A stretch of 64,000 bases of DNA from Aedes albopictus. Taxonomy: Eukaryota; Arthropoda; Insecta; Diptera; Culicidae. Position 1 is the first letter of the stretch. Every line of letters starts with the position of its first letter. The stretch covers positions 347,748,505-347,812,504 of the forward strand of contig NC_085137.1 of the NCBI RefSeq assembly GCF_035046485.1, read 5' to 3'. The translations under genes were made by a program, and so were the position numbers. Of the stretch, positions 11,401-21,844 are shown piece after piece. Below the pieces are notes generated by a model, which was not told where the DNA came from, made no database searches, and saw only the letters and a list, made by a program, of their open reading frames with translations.

Positions 11401-11632
11401 GGATCAACCACTGCATAAATTTCTAGTATATACAATCTCTTCAGGACTGCCTAGAGAAATCACTGTATAAATGGATAGAGTTATTTCTGGAGCAATGCAT
11501 AAATAAGTCTGTTGATTGTTCCTACCAATATCCAAAACGCCAAAAATAAATATTGAAAGTATTGTGTGAAGTTCTAACTTTTGAGTGACTGTCAAGGAAA
11601 AGTTCTAGGGGGTGCCAAATTTGTTCTAGGGG

Positions 11633-12060
11633 GTGCCAGGCACCCCTGGAACCCCCCCTAGCTACGCCAATGGCTGCAGCTCTCCAACGTCGGTCACGCC
11701 CAACACTCGCCAGATCACGCTCCACCTGGTCCGCCCATCGTGCTCTCTGCGCTCCACGCCTTCTTGTGCCAACCGGATCAGTCGCAAACGCCAGCTTTGC
11801 AGGGTTGTTGTCCAGCATTCTTGCAACATGTCCTGCCCACCGTATCCTTCCGGCTTTGGCCACTTTCTGGATGCTGGGTTCGCCGTAAAGTGCAGCGAGC
11901 TCGTGGTTCATCCTTCTCCGCCACACGCCGTTTTCCTGCACGCCGCCGAAGATAGTCCTTAGCACGCGTCGCTCGAAAACTCCGAGTGCTTGCAGGTCCT
12001 GTCTCGTGTCCGTAGAGAACCACCGGTCTTATTAGCATCTTGTACATGGTACATTTGGTG
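11633..12060 (-). pseudogene. RTE-like retrotransposon, C-terminal coding region
   Basis: Two minus-strand frames split one protein. The distal frame reads MLRTIFGGVQENGVWRRRMN, then HELAALYGEPSIQKV, then RIRWAGHVARMLDNNPAK. The proximal frame reads MYKMLIRPVVLYGHETG. Comparison with the copy at 62600-62870 shows the join is a ~16-bp deletion after YGHET. The VLRxIFG...NGxWRxRxNHELxxLY...RxxWAGHVxRM pattern is the C-terminal region of RTE-clade elements. Coding homology starts at 11681, just right of the hAT TSD. Confidence 0.8.
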
Positions 12061-12770
12061 CGGGGTGAATTTTTTTTTGACCGCAGTTTCTTCTGGAGCC
12101 CATAGTAGGCACGACTTCCACTGATGATGCGCTTTCGTATTTGTCAGTTATTGTCAGCCGTTAGCAAGGAACCGAGGTAGATGAATCCTTCTACCACCTG
12201 GCTCGTCGCATAACACCATCCAGGGTGATGTTGAATAGTAGGCAGGAAAGTCCATCACCTTATCGTAGTCCCCGTCGAGATTCGAATGAACTGGATAGTT
12301 CACCCGAAATCCTTACGCTGTTCTGCACACCGTTCATCGTTGCCCTTATCAGTCTAGTCAGCTTCCCGGGAAAGCTGTTCTCGTCTATAATTTCCCATAG
12401 CTCTGTGCGGTCGATACTGTCGTATGCTGCTTTGAAGTCGATGAACAGGTGATGCGTTGGGACCTGGTATTCACGGCATTTCTGGAGGATTTGCCGTACG
12501 GTGAAGATCTGGTCCGTTGTCGACCGGCCGTCGATGAAACCGGCTTGGTAACTTCCCACGAATTCATTTACTTTAGGTGAAAGACGACGGAAGATGATCT
12601 GGGATAGCACTTTGTAGGCGGCATTCAAAATGGTGATCGCTCGAAAGTTCTCACACATTAACTTGTCGCCTTTCTTATGGATAGGACAGATTATCTTTTC
12701 CTTCCACTCCTCCGGTAGCTGTTCGGTTTCCCAGATCTTGACTACTAACTGGTGCAGACAGGTGGCCAAC
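12005..12770 (-). repeat. Tandem duplication within RTE element, unit 1
   Basis: 12005-12770 matches 12780-13546 almost base for base (offset 775, then 776 after a one-base difference in a poly-T run). Nine bases (caccaacca) lie between the units. Translated frames are identical between units. The unit covers the RT fingers and palm plus the segment leading to the C-terminus. Confidence 0.95.
12260..12760 (-). pseudogene. RTE-like reverse transcriptase fragment (duplicate unit 1)
   Basis: The minus-strand frame carries LPEEWKEKIICPIHKKGD, then CENFRAITILNAAYKVLSQI, then SYQAGFIDGRSTTDQIFTVR, then motif A LFIDFKAAYDSIDRTELWEI, and ends at SRRGLR before a stop. Beyond the stop, GDGLSCLLFNI (motif B) continues in frame. 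The usual YADD motif C and following palm are missing. The sequence jumps from VMRRAR to a segment ending before KCTMYKMLIRP, so an internal deletion removed catalytic residues. Unit 1 also begins out of context: its upstream end abuts the C-terminal end of unit 2. Confidence 0.85.
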
Positions 12771-12779
12771 CACCAACCA

Positions 12780-13546
12780 CGTGTCCGTAGAGAACCACCG
12801 GTCTTATTAGCATCTTGTACATGGTACATTTGGTGCGGGGTGAATTTTTTTTTTGACCGCAGTTTCTTCTGGAGCCCATAGTAGGCACGACTTCCACTGA
12901 TGATGCGCTTTCGTATTTGTCAGTTATTGTCAGCCGTTAGCAAGGAACCGAGGTAGATGAATCCTTCTACCACCTGGCTCGTCGCATAACACCATCCAGG
13001 GTGATGTTGAATAGTAGGCAGGAAAGTCCATCACCTTATCGTAGTCCCCGTCGAGATTCGAATGAACTGGATAGTTCACCCGAAATCCTTACGCTGTTCT
13101 GCACACCGTTCATCGTTGCCCTTATCAGTCTAGTCAGCTTCCCGGGAAAGCTGTTCTCGTCTATAATTTCCCATAGCTCTGTGCGGTCGATACTGTCGTA
13201 TGCTGCTTTGAAGTCGATGAACAGGTGATGCGTTGGGACCTGGTATTCACGGCATTTCTGGAGGATTTGCCGTACGGTGAAGATCTGGTCCGTTGTCGAC
13301 CGGCCGTCGATGAAACCGGCTTGGTAACTTCCCACGAATTCATTTACTTTAGGTGAAAGACGACGGAAGATGATCTGGGATAGCACTTTGTAGGCGGCAT
13401 TCAAAATGGTGATCGCTCGAAAGTTCTCACACATTAACTTGTCGCCTTTCTTATGGATAGGACAGATTATCTTTTCCTTCCACTCCTCCGGTAGCTGTTC
13501 GGTTTCCCAGATCTTGACTACTAACTGGTGCAGACAGGTGGCCAAC
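12780..13546 (-). repeat. Tandem duplication within RTE element, unit 2
   Basis: Second unit, near-identical to 12005-12770. Its right end (gacaggtggccaac) continues into unique RTE sequence at 13547, so this unit is in the original upstream context. Confidence 0.95.
13036..13545 (-). pseudogene. RTE-like reverse transcriptase fragment (duplicate unit 2)
   Basis: Residue-for-residue copy of the RT fragment in unit 1, in frame with the upstream pre-RT segment (13549-13836) across a single TAA stop at 13549. Motif A (FIDFKAAYDS) is present. The motif C region is deleted as in unit 1, so the deletion predates the duplication. It cannot encode an active polymerase. Confidence 0.88.
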
Positions 13547-13548
13547 TT

Positions 13549-14043
13549 TTACGGGCCCATCTTGATAAGTTCTGCTGCGATACCGTCCTTACCAGCCGCT
13601 TTGTTGTTTTTGAGCTGGTGGATGGCATCCTTAACTTCCCTCAGCGTGGGAGCTGGTTCGATCCCGTCCTCTGCTGCACCAACATAGTCATTCCCTTCGC
13701 TGCCTTGGTCCTCCGTGCCTACATTCTCTTCGCCATTCAGGTGCTCGTCGAAGTACTGCTTCCACCTTTCGATCACCTCACGTTTGTCCGTTAGGAGGCT
13801 CCCGTCCTTATCCCTGCAGATTTCGGCTTGCGGCACGTAGCCTTTGCGGGATGCGTTGAGCTTCTGGTAGAACTTGCGTGTTTCCTGTTAACGGCACAGC
13901 AGTTCCATTTCCTCGCACTCCGCTTCTTCCAGGCGGCGCTTTTTCTCCCGGAAGAGACGGGTCTGCTGCTTCCGCTTCTGTCTGTATCGCTCCACATTCT
14001 GTCGGGTTCCATGCTGCAGCATTACCACCCGCGCTGCATCCTT
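13549..14043 (-). pseudogene. RTE-like linker and pre-RT region
   Basis: Same frame as the endonuclease segment to the right and the RT segment to the left. It is interrupted by stops near 14044, 13888 and 13549. Visible segments include TRQNVERYRQKRKQQTRLFR, ETRKFYQKLNASRKGY, EVIERWKQYFDEHLNGEEN and LKNNKAAGKDGIAAELIKMG, the last being the conserved NNKAxGxDGI box before the RT domain. Loss is by point mutation to stops rather than frameshift. Confidence 0.85.
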
Positions 14044-15075
14044 CTACTCCAGCATCGCTCTGCACTCCTCGTCGAACCAATCGTTTCGTCGACTCCGTTC
14101 TACGTACCCGATAGTGCTCTCGGCTGCATTGTTGATGGCTGCTTTGACTGTACTCCAGCAGTCCTCTAGAGGGGCCACATCGAGCACACCCTCGTCCGGC
14201 AACGCTGCCTCGAGATTCTGCGCGTATGCGGTGGCGACATCCGGTTGCTTCAGTCGCTTTAGATCGTACCGGGGCGGCCACCGGTAATATACGTTGTTAA
14301 TAAAGGAGAGTTTTGGGCGCAGTTTAACCATCACCAGGTAGTGATCACAGTCGATATTAGCGCCACGATAGTTCCTGACGTTGATAATGTCGGAGAAGTG
14401 CCATCCATTAATCAGAACGTGGTCAATTTGCGATTTCGTTTGTTGTGGTGATCTCCAGGTGTAACGATACGGGAGGCTGTGCTGGAAGGTGCTACGAATG
14501 ACCATGTTCTTGGAGGCGGCGAAATCGATGAGGCGTAGGCCATTTTCGTTCGTCAGCTGGTGGGCGCTGAACTTTCCAATCGTCGGTCTGAATTCCTCCT
14601 CCTGGCCTACCTGAGCGTTTAGATCCCCTATGATGATCTTGACGTCGTGGTTTGGGCAGCGGTCGTACTCGCGTTCGAGCTGCGCGTAAAATGCGTCCTT
14701 GTCATCATCAGTGCTTCCGGAGTGAGGGCTGTGCACGTTTATTATGCTAATGTTGAGGAATCGGCCCTTGATCCTCAACCTGCACATTCTTTCGTCGATC
14801 GGCCACCAACCGATCACGCGCCTCTGCATGTCGCCCATCACTATAAAAGCTGTTCCCAGCTCACGTGTGTTGCCGCAACTCTGGTGGATTGTATGATTAC
14901 TTCTAAACGTTCGCACCAAAGATCCTGTCCAACACACCTCCTGCAGCGCTACGATTCCGAACTCGCGGTCCTTCAGTATATCGGCGAGTATGCGGGTGCT
15001 CCCGATGAAATTGAGAGATCTGCAGTTCCACGTACCGAGCTTCCAATCGCAAGTCCCTTTTCGTCGCTGTGGTCG
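14044..15075 (-). pseudogene. RTE-like apurinic/apyrimidinic endonuclease domain
   Basis: An open minus-strand frame (at least 297 codons from an internal Met at 14937; the frame extends upstream to about 15075) contains an ordered APE set: LGTWNCRSLN, IVALQEVCW, IINVHSPHSGS, IIIGDLNAQVG, YTWRSPQQTKSQIDHVLING and CDHYLVMVKL. These supply the Asn, Glu, Asp-x-Asn, Asp and Asp-His positions used to nick target DNA in non-LTR retrotransposons. The domain itself is uninterrupted, but the downstream frame has stops, so I treat the locus as a dead element. The 5' untranslated part probably extends to about 15300. Confidence 0.88.
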
Positions 15076-15690
15076 TCGCCATTGGTATCGGTTCGCATTC
15101 TTCTCTTGTTGATTTTCCGGTGCTAGTCTTTTTTACGGCTGGCTCGCTGGGCCTGACCCCAATCCACTAACCCAGGGAGCTGGACTTACCTTCCCGGAAG
15201 CTACGGGTTCTGCATTGGCATTTCCTCCAACTACAGTGTTAAATAGCTAGGCTCAAGCGCCAGTCTTCGCCAGGGGTGGTGTTTTTAATGGGCGCCCAGG
15301 AGATAATATTTTACCTGAGCTTCCACCCCCATTTGTATTTTATGTATCTTTTCTAAATTCTGCATCTATTCTAATTGTCAATCACCCCTGCCTTTTGTCT
15401 TATCTTTATTTTCTTTATTTTCTATCTTCTATATTTTATTTCTATCCTCTATTTTTTACCGTAATATGCAAACTCCTCCTACTCGGGAATGAACTGAGCT
15501 CCAATCGCAGCTGAAAACCGACGACCCGAGATGCACAGAGGAGGAGCGCTTTGAGGGGATGCCACCATTCGCGGTCGGTCGTTCGTTCTCAGCAACACTA
15601 CACGGTTCCGAACCGTACAATCCAGGGTCCTTGCCGTACACCGACACGAAGGGCCAAGCCGTCCCGGAGTTGAAATTCAAACTTCAGTTT
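15076..15690 (-). other. Probable 5' region of RTE-like element and unassigned sequence
   Basis: 15076-15300 is GC-rich and adjoins the endonuclease frame, so it is probably the element's 5' part. 15310-15470 is a T-rich (ttttctatttc) stretch. 15456-15680 has a 74-codon minus-strand frame that I do not recognise. It may be retrotransposon 5' sequence or the upstream part of the putative host exon. Confidence 0.35.
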
Positions 15691-16459
15691 GGATTAAGAC
15701 ATTCAGCTGTGCGGTAGCATTTGGAACACCTTCTTGCGGATAACTAGTGCTCACACTACAACTGGTGATTGGTTTGTGAAAGTTTTCTGCATCCAGCACC
15801 CCGTCACCGTTGCAGCCCCGTCTCGGGTCATACCACTTGCCCCCCTCCTTCGCTGGAGAGCAGTGGGGTTTGAAGTAGTGAAAAGTGCTTTGGGCAGAGG
15901 AAAAAGTTTGTTCTCATTGAGGCGGAAAAAAATCAAGAGGTCATCGAGCGCGGAAGTTTTGGCAGAAAAGTCGTAAAAATAATTTCACGAAAGTAACGAA
16001 AATATGAATACTTTAACCTTCGAGTGAGAGCGAGAGATAAATTATCGATCGGCGGAGGTTTTTCCTGCGTGCAACCTCCTGGCATCCAGGTGAAAAAGAA
16101 GCAATTTTTCATCGACGACGACGACGACGACGACGACGGTTCGTTCTGGGAAGTGAGAGGTAGCACAAAGTGCGTTGGATCTGCGTTGAAGCGTGAATTA
16201 CGCGAAGCTGCAAATTGGTCAGTGATAACGTTCGGAAATATTCAATTATTGTACTCGTTAACCTGAGTGATTCCGTGCTGGAAGGTTGAATTCCGTTTCC
16301 GTTGAACGAGGAAAAAGGAGATTTTGTGGTGATTGTGCTGCAAGTGATATTCTTGGAAGTTCTGCTCGGAAGGAAGAGCAAATTTGAGTAAGAAACCATA
16401 GACCATCAGTTCGGGGAAGCATCTCGATTGCAATAATCATCGCAGCGAAACTTGGAAAG
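15686..16459 (+). other. Possible host 5' untranslated exon ending at a splice donor
   Basis: This is a single-copy, moderately GC-rich stretch between a dead retrotransposon and long AT-rich sequence. A tcagttt initiator-like sequence lies at 15684-15690. The block contains gtgaaaagtg and cgagcgcgg stretches of the kind seen in dipteran 5' UTRs, and it ends at cttggaaag followed by GTAAGG at 16460, a near-consensus splice donor. No long coding frame starts here. Everything to about 23.9 kb could then be intron. This rests on composition and one donor site only. Confidence 0.3.
16111..16140. repeat. (CGA)n microsatellite
   Basis: About eight consecutive cga/gac triplets within the putative exon. 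Confidence 0.9.
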
Positions 16460-17606
16460 GTAAGGTTTCGTCGATCTATCTTTTGTACATATTCCTTATT
16501 TATTTTTGGCTACGATAATGGATAGATAATTCATTTTATCGGTGAATCTAAAATAGTGTTAGAGCGTTCACTGCTTTTATTTTACACTTCAGTCATTCGT
16601 TTGATAAAGATTTTACTCTGTGTGATAACGAGTAGAATCTAGTGGATAACTGACACTGAGGAAGTTTACAAGTTGTAGTCGAAGTACGCGTATCTGTCAA
16701 AGGATAAGAAAAGGAGGGTGGAACTAAAAGGTAAAATAACTGATTACACTCATTCGAAGAGGGTATTTAGCTTAGAGGGTTCAAAAAGTCGGTACAAGAC
16801 TATTTCTTTTGTTTTCAAATTGATTGTAAGAACTTCAACAGAATAAAAAACGTCTTCCAGTATAGTTTTATTGGTTGACTTTTATGTATGCTTTGATATG
16901 TACACTTTTAAAAAGACGAAAAGAGATGATTTTAATATTAAAACATTGCATAAGCATTGCTCATGACAAAAAAACTATTGGGATCATCGCATCACCAGCT
17001 CAAGCCTAAGTCTTTAGATTAGACCTTTTTCACACATATCGTAATTAAACAATCTGATAAAAATATATCTTTGATATGGTATGTCCTCTTGATGAATTGA
17101 TGTGCTGTTTCCGGCAATATTTTAGGCAATTTATGGGAATTTATGGAGAACGTAGACACTGTTAAAAATAGTTGAGATTGTAAGATAATTGTAACAGGTA
17201 ATAAGAGAACAAAAATGGCTGCCTGAATAACTGCTTTACCTTTTCCCGGACACAAATCTGCAGATCCACCAAACAAGTTGATCTGAAAATGCAACTCGTT
17301 GCTTGCTTACACGCAGTGAACAGCTAGTAGCATTTTCAGACCAATCCGCTTGATGGTTTGTACTCTAGAAAATGCGAGGCGAAATACGTTACTTGGAATC
17401 TAAACGCTGGTGGCTTTCACCTTTTAAACTTTTCAATGTTTTAAACAATTGTTTCAAAAAGGTATTTTTCCTTTTTTTTAATTTTTAATAGGTTATATCA
17501 GCCATCTCACACAGCTTATTTCATTGTGGATCAAAATATAGAAATGATAGACAAAAAAGTTATAAAATGGAAAATCTGGATTTAAGAAAATTGCTGAGAT
17601 ACGCTT
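16460..17606. other. AT-rich single-copy sequence (possible intron)
   Basis: A segment at about 16650-16735 (gtatctgtcaaaggat and ggaactaaaaggtaaa) resembles one arm of the hairpin element at 48461-48731. Nothing else is recognised. Confidence 0.5.
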
Positions 17607-17614
17607 GTTGGCGC

Positions 17615-18077
17615 CAGAGATGGAAAATAATGAAGATTGCAGCTGATCAGACACAAACCAAAAGAAACATACTCGTTAACAGCAGGGGCCTGAGAATACT
17701 CGCACTTCTTTATTCGTGAGTAAACGAAGCTGGCAAGCACTCGCATGTGATTAGCGAAGCTTCGTGAGTTTTTTGCACTTTGTCGGAAAACGCATTTTAA
17801 CGACTGGCGGTGCTGCTTTTCAGGAACAATGAAGCATAAAACATTAGCTTGTGTTGGATAATCACTGGATTTGCTATTATTACCACAATAAAATGCATTT
17901 CCCGCACCTCCACCTTCACGATTAAAAACTCATGAGTGTTTCTGTTTTTGTTTTCTTACTCACGAAGCAGGCGGGTGCGAATAAACTCACACACTGTTTA
18001 CTCTCGGAATCGTGAGTAAACCTTGTGTTGGCTTTACACTCGCGAATTGCTTCATGATGAGAGTAATTCCATCACTG
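17615..18077. mobile_element. 463-bp hAT-type MITE
   Basis: It starts CAGAGATGGAA and ends TTCCATCACTG (10 of 11 inverted-repeat matches). It is flanked by the exact 8-bp duplication gttggcgc (17607-17614 and 18078-18085). The interior repeats gtgagtaa/ttactcgc-like motifs and has no coding frame. The end sequence (CAGNG) and TSD length fit hAT. Confidence 0.9.
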
Positions 18078-18085
18078 GTTGGCGC

Positions 18086-19228
18086 ACATATCAGCGTTCA
18101 TGGAATAATCATTGTCGGTGGAATTTCATTTAGGAACGATTACGACAACACACTGTGACCAAGGTTTTGGTTGTTTCTCTTCATGTTTCAAGGAGTTTCA
18201 CACACAGTATAGCTCTTGATGAATGGACTGTATTTCAGACTTAGACGTATAACAAGAGTACCAGTGGATTGTTACTTATCTTGGACGAATGGTTTACTCT
18301 AACTTGATCTGGATTGTTCGCGCGTGTTCTTACTGAGAGTCACTTGTACTGCGAGTTACAAGGACTATTCTTTTGATCTAGGTTATATGGCGGTTTCATA
18401 AGCATCTTAGACACAAACATTTTTAGACGAACAAACATTGCAGTATTTAGATTCAACAGAATACTTTACACAACAAAGGTTCTACAGTGGACACGCATAC
18501 ATGAGCTCTCAGATGACTATAGTTTCAGTTATACCGACGATTGCTTACAAAGATGCTACCAACTTCCTACAGTGAGACATAATTATTCCGAATCGTAATT
18601 TAGGCATAAACAAGGTTTTCTGAAATGGTTTTAACCCGTATGCATAATATGCAATAAAAAGGTGTATAGTAAAATTTAGCACGGTATATCTATATTTTGT
18701 ATGTTTTTTTAAAGTTTTCATGTAATGAAGAGTTTTTTTAGGGTGATCGAACATTGCTTACCGGTGCGATAACTGCAAATTTGTTGCACTTACCGGACTT
18801 GCAGTTAAAAAGCATTGCAGTTAAACCGTTTGCGCCGACCGAACGTCTGTATACCACAGAACAACCAACATGAATTCAATTTCCATCTCAATCCACACTA
18901 TGCTGTCCTTTGAACCTTTACATCTCTTTCTGTAAATCAACTGCGCTGTGGATTAACAACAGTCTCGACAAAAAAACACGCTCTCGCTATTTTGTTCGTA
19001 GGCACCATCAGAAAGTGGGCATCGTTTGTTTCTTTGGGTTTTACTTTGATCCCATATGGGGTATATGTACCATACCTTGGCCTAATATGTAAGCCACTTT
19101 GACAATTTTGACCATAACTCGTGAATTAATAGCACTAGAAATGATATGTTGACCCTATCACACACTCCAGACAATGCATGTTTCACCACTAGGATGTAAA
19201 CTAACGTAAATTTTCAAGAACTTGCTTA
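18086..19228. other. AT-rich single-copy sequence
   Basis: No gene or element is recognised. Short open frames at 18545-18754 and 18910-19092 have no support. Confidence 0.5.
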
Positions 19229-21839
19229 GAGTAATGTGGGGCAAAAGTTCGCACCTAACAGACATAACAAAATAACTTTTGAACGAAAAGAAAACAATAT
19301 CGTTTTTTTTTGTTAAACGGGTCCCTGTAATGTTGCCTTCAAAACGTAATACTAGATTTTTTCGCGTTTCTTTTTTAGTTTTAGTAATAGGGTATTGGTT
19401 CCCTTATTAAGCATGTTGCTCCCATTTTCATCCTACGAATAACAAAGGATTGCAACGCTGTTTGTTTTGTTTCTTATTTTTGTATTTTTTGTGTGAGCAG
19501 GCATGAAAACAAAAAAGAACGAAATCAATCAATCTTAATCGCTTGTTTTCGAATAGGATGAATATGGGTGCGTGAGATTACTTACCCTACAATTTTTAGA
19601 ACAAGTACCCCACTATGAGGCAAAAGTTCACATTGTGCTGGGCAAACCTTGTACAGGGTAGTTTATTGGTGTGATGTTCATTTATTTCATGTTAATTCAT
19701 GTTCGTCTTTTCACTCTAGCCATGAAATCTGTTTCTTTCTGTACTTAGCATTACGGCCCAACTGGAATACGACCTGGTGTTCAGCTTTTGTCTAGAGTGT
19801 GTTTCATTAAGACTTCCACAACTATTAGCTAAGCGCTGTCCTTCACAGCATTACTGAAGTTGTCAAAATACATTGTAGTTTCTATACGAAATTACCATTG
19901 TTTCAAAAATTCTGTAATTATATTGATGTACTAGACTCAGAAATCTAATGAGGACTTTTGCTCCACAGCAACTGCGAATTTTTGCCCCACTGTCGAGGTT
20001 TTAACAATGTCCCTTTCTGTAAGAAATAATAGTAGTTTATTGTTTATTCGAGTTCACCTCGCGAACTACTGGGGATTTTTTTTTATTACCGTACGGGTTT
20101 GGGCCGAAGGGTCTCAGATTTTCATGAAACTTTTCCACAGGCAGGGCTAATGGATATATGAACAAAAAAAAATGAGGAAAATTCAGGGTCGCCTATTTTC
20201 CCTGAAAACTCAGGTGGATTTTTTTTGTTTTTCCCTGACACTACTTACTTTGAAAAATCATAACTCAAGAACGAAGCATCGTGGAAAAAAGTTTTCAGAA
20301 ATCAAAAAAAAAAAAAATATGAACTGGAAAAAGTTTCCCACAAAATTTTCCATAGTTGAGAAAATTCGTAAAGAGAAGTCGGAAAAAACTATGCCCGAAC
20401 TTGAGGAAAATTTTCGAAAAAATATTTTTGAGAAGGTTATTTTATAAGCTTTAAGGTGAATCGGGACGCTGTGTTATTTTTCCTATCTTCCCTCTCTTTC
20501 TAACAATTTGCCTCGCGATTTTGAAGATGGTAATCTCGATTTCTATCGCACAGATGAGGCTGAAAAACAATCAGCATATGCACTGCAAGTGAGTATACAC
20601 AATGATAGATTTTTGTTCCATTATATGAAGTAGAATCTGAGATTACCATCTTAGTAGAAACAGAGCAATGGCGGATATTTCCTCGACCGTCCCGTCCGCC
20701 CTTAATCGCTGAAATTTTTGGAATGCATTTTTTTTTCGTTTTTAAGTTATGGCCAATTTTGTTGAATTTTGTTGAAAAAAGTCCAAATGTGCCATAAAAG
20801 CCTTTTCTTTGAAAAATCATAACTCAAGAACGAAGCATCGTGGAAACAAAGTTTTTCAATGAAAATGAAAGCAAATTTTCTCAGGAATCCAAAAAAAATA
20901 TAAAATGGAAAAAAAATTCCACAAAATTTTCCACCGTTGAGAAAATTTATAAAGAAAAGCCAAGAAAACTATGTTCGAGCTCGTGGAAAATTTTCAAAAA
21001 AAAAATATTTTTGAGGAGGTAATTTCATATGCTTTTATCGCTGGAATTTTAGAAATGCACTTAATTTTCGTTCCTGAGTTATGGCAAAATTTGTGGAAAA
21101 TGACCATATAATATAAGCTTTTAAGGTCATTTTCACATAATTGACCACAACTCAGTAACGAGAAAAAGTACATTCCAAAAAATTCAGCGATCAAAGCTTA
21201 TAAAATTACATTCCCAAAAATATATTTTTTTGAAAATTTTCCACGAGTTCTGACATAGTTTTTCCGGCTTTTCTTTATGAGTTTTCTCAACGGTAGAAAA
21301 TGCTGTGGAAAACTTTTTCCACTTTTTTGGATTCCTGAGAAAATTTGCTTTCATTTTTATTGAAAAACCTTGTTTCTACGATGCTTCGTTCTTGAGTTAT
21401 GATTTTTCAAAGAAAAGGCTTTTATGGCACATTTGGACATTTTCAACAAAATTGGTCATAGCTCAAAAACGAAAAAAGTGCATTCCAAAAATTTTTGTTC
21501 ATATATCCATGAGCCCTGCCCATGGAAAAAGTTTCATGGAAATCTGAGACCTTTCGGCCCAATTTGTACGATAATAAAAAAATGCCCTACTATTGAATAA
21601 AAATTCTCCGATATCAAGAGTTTATGAGATTCTTCTTCTTCCTGTACCTACAAATTCTTATTCCAAAAGGTCCAAAAATTCTATCAAAACACCTATAAAC
21701 ACATTTTTTGCCTAACTCTGCCAAACCATAACGAAATCGTTCCAATTTTTATTGACGAGTAGCTGACCTGTATATGTGTTTGAGTTCTTCACTCGTGCTC
21801 AGAAAAATATCCACTGCGAACTTTTGCCCCACATTATTC
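19229..21839. mobile_element. 2.6-kb TA-flanked element with internal foldback
   Basis: The ends are GAGTAATGTGGGGCAAAAG and its complement (25 of 26 bases match including the next seven), with TA on each side (19227-19228 and 21840-21841). This suggests a Tc1/mariner-type target. Subterminal copies of gcaaaagttc/ttttgcccca occur near 19620 and 19960-19990. The core, about 20080-21600, is a long imperfect palindrome. Left sequence (cgggtttgggccgaaggg, then atggatatatgaac) pairs with right sequence (gttcatatatccatgag, then cctttcggccca). A ~190-bp block starting atcataactcaagaacgaag occurs twice direct (20263, 20817) and once inverted (near 21400). No transposase is found. Confidence 0.82.
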
Positions 21840-21844
21840 TAATT

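Larger units (their letters stand above)
6371..11672. mobile_element. Large non-autonomous hAT-like element, copy 1
   Basis: It begins CATTGGCGTATCTAGG and ends CTAGCTACGCCAATG, giving ~15-bp imperfect terminal inverted repeats. It is flanked by an exact 8-bp duplication, gctgcagc (6363-6370 and 11673-11680). An 8-bp TSD with a CAxTGGCGTA-type end fits the hAT superfamily. The 5302 bp hold no recognisable transposase. From about 8750 onward they are mostly a degenerate GGAATTCC array. A second copy in opposite orientation lies at 50092-55458. The insertion split an RTE-like retrotransposon, and the uninterrupted equivalent site is at about 62500. Confidence 0.88.

Noticed and set aside
15456..15680. 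74-codon minus-strand ORF as a gene
   Set aside because: No domain; it lies between the retrotransposon 5' region and the putative exon and may be part of either.
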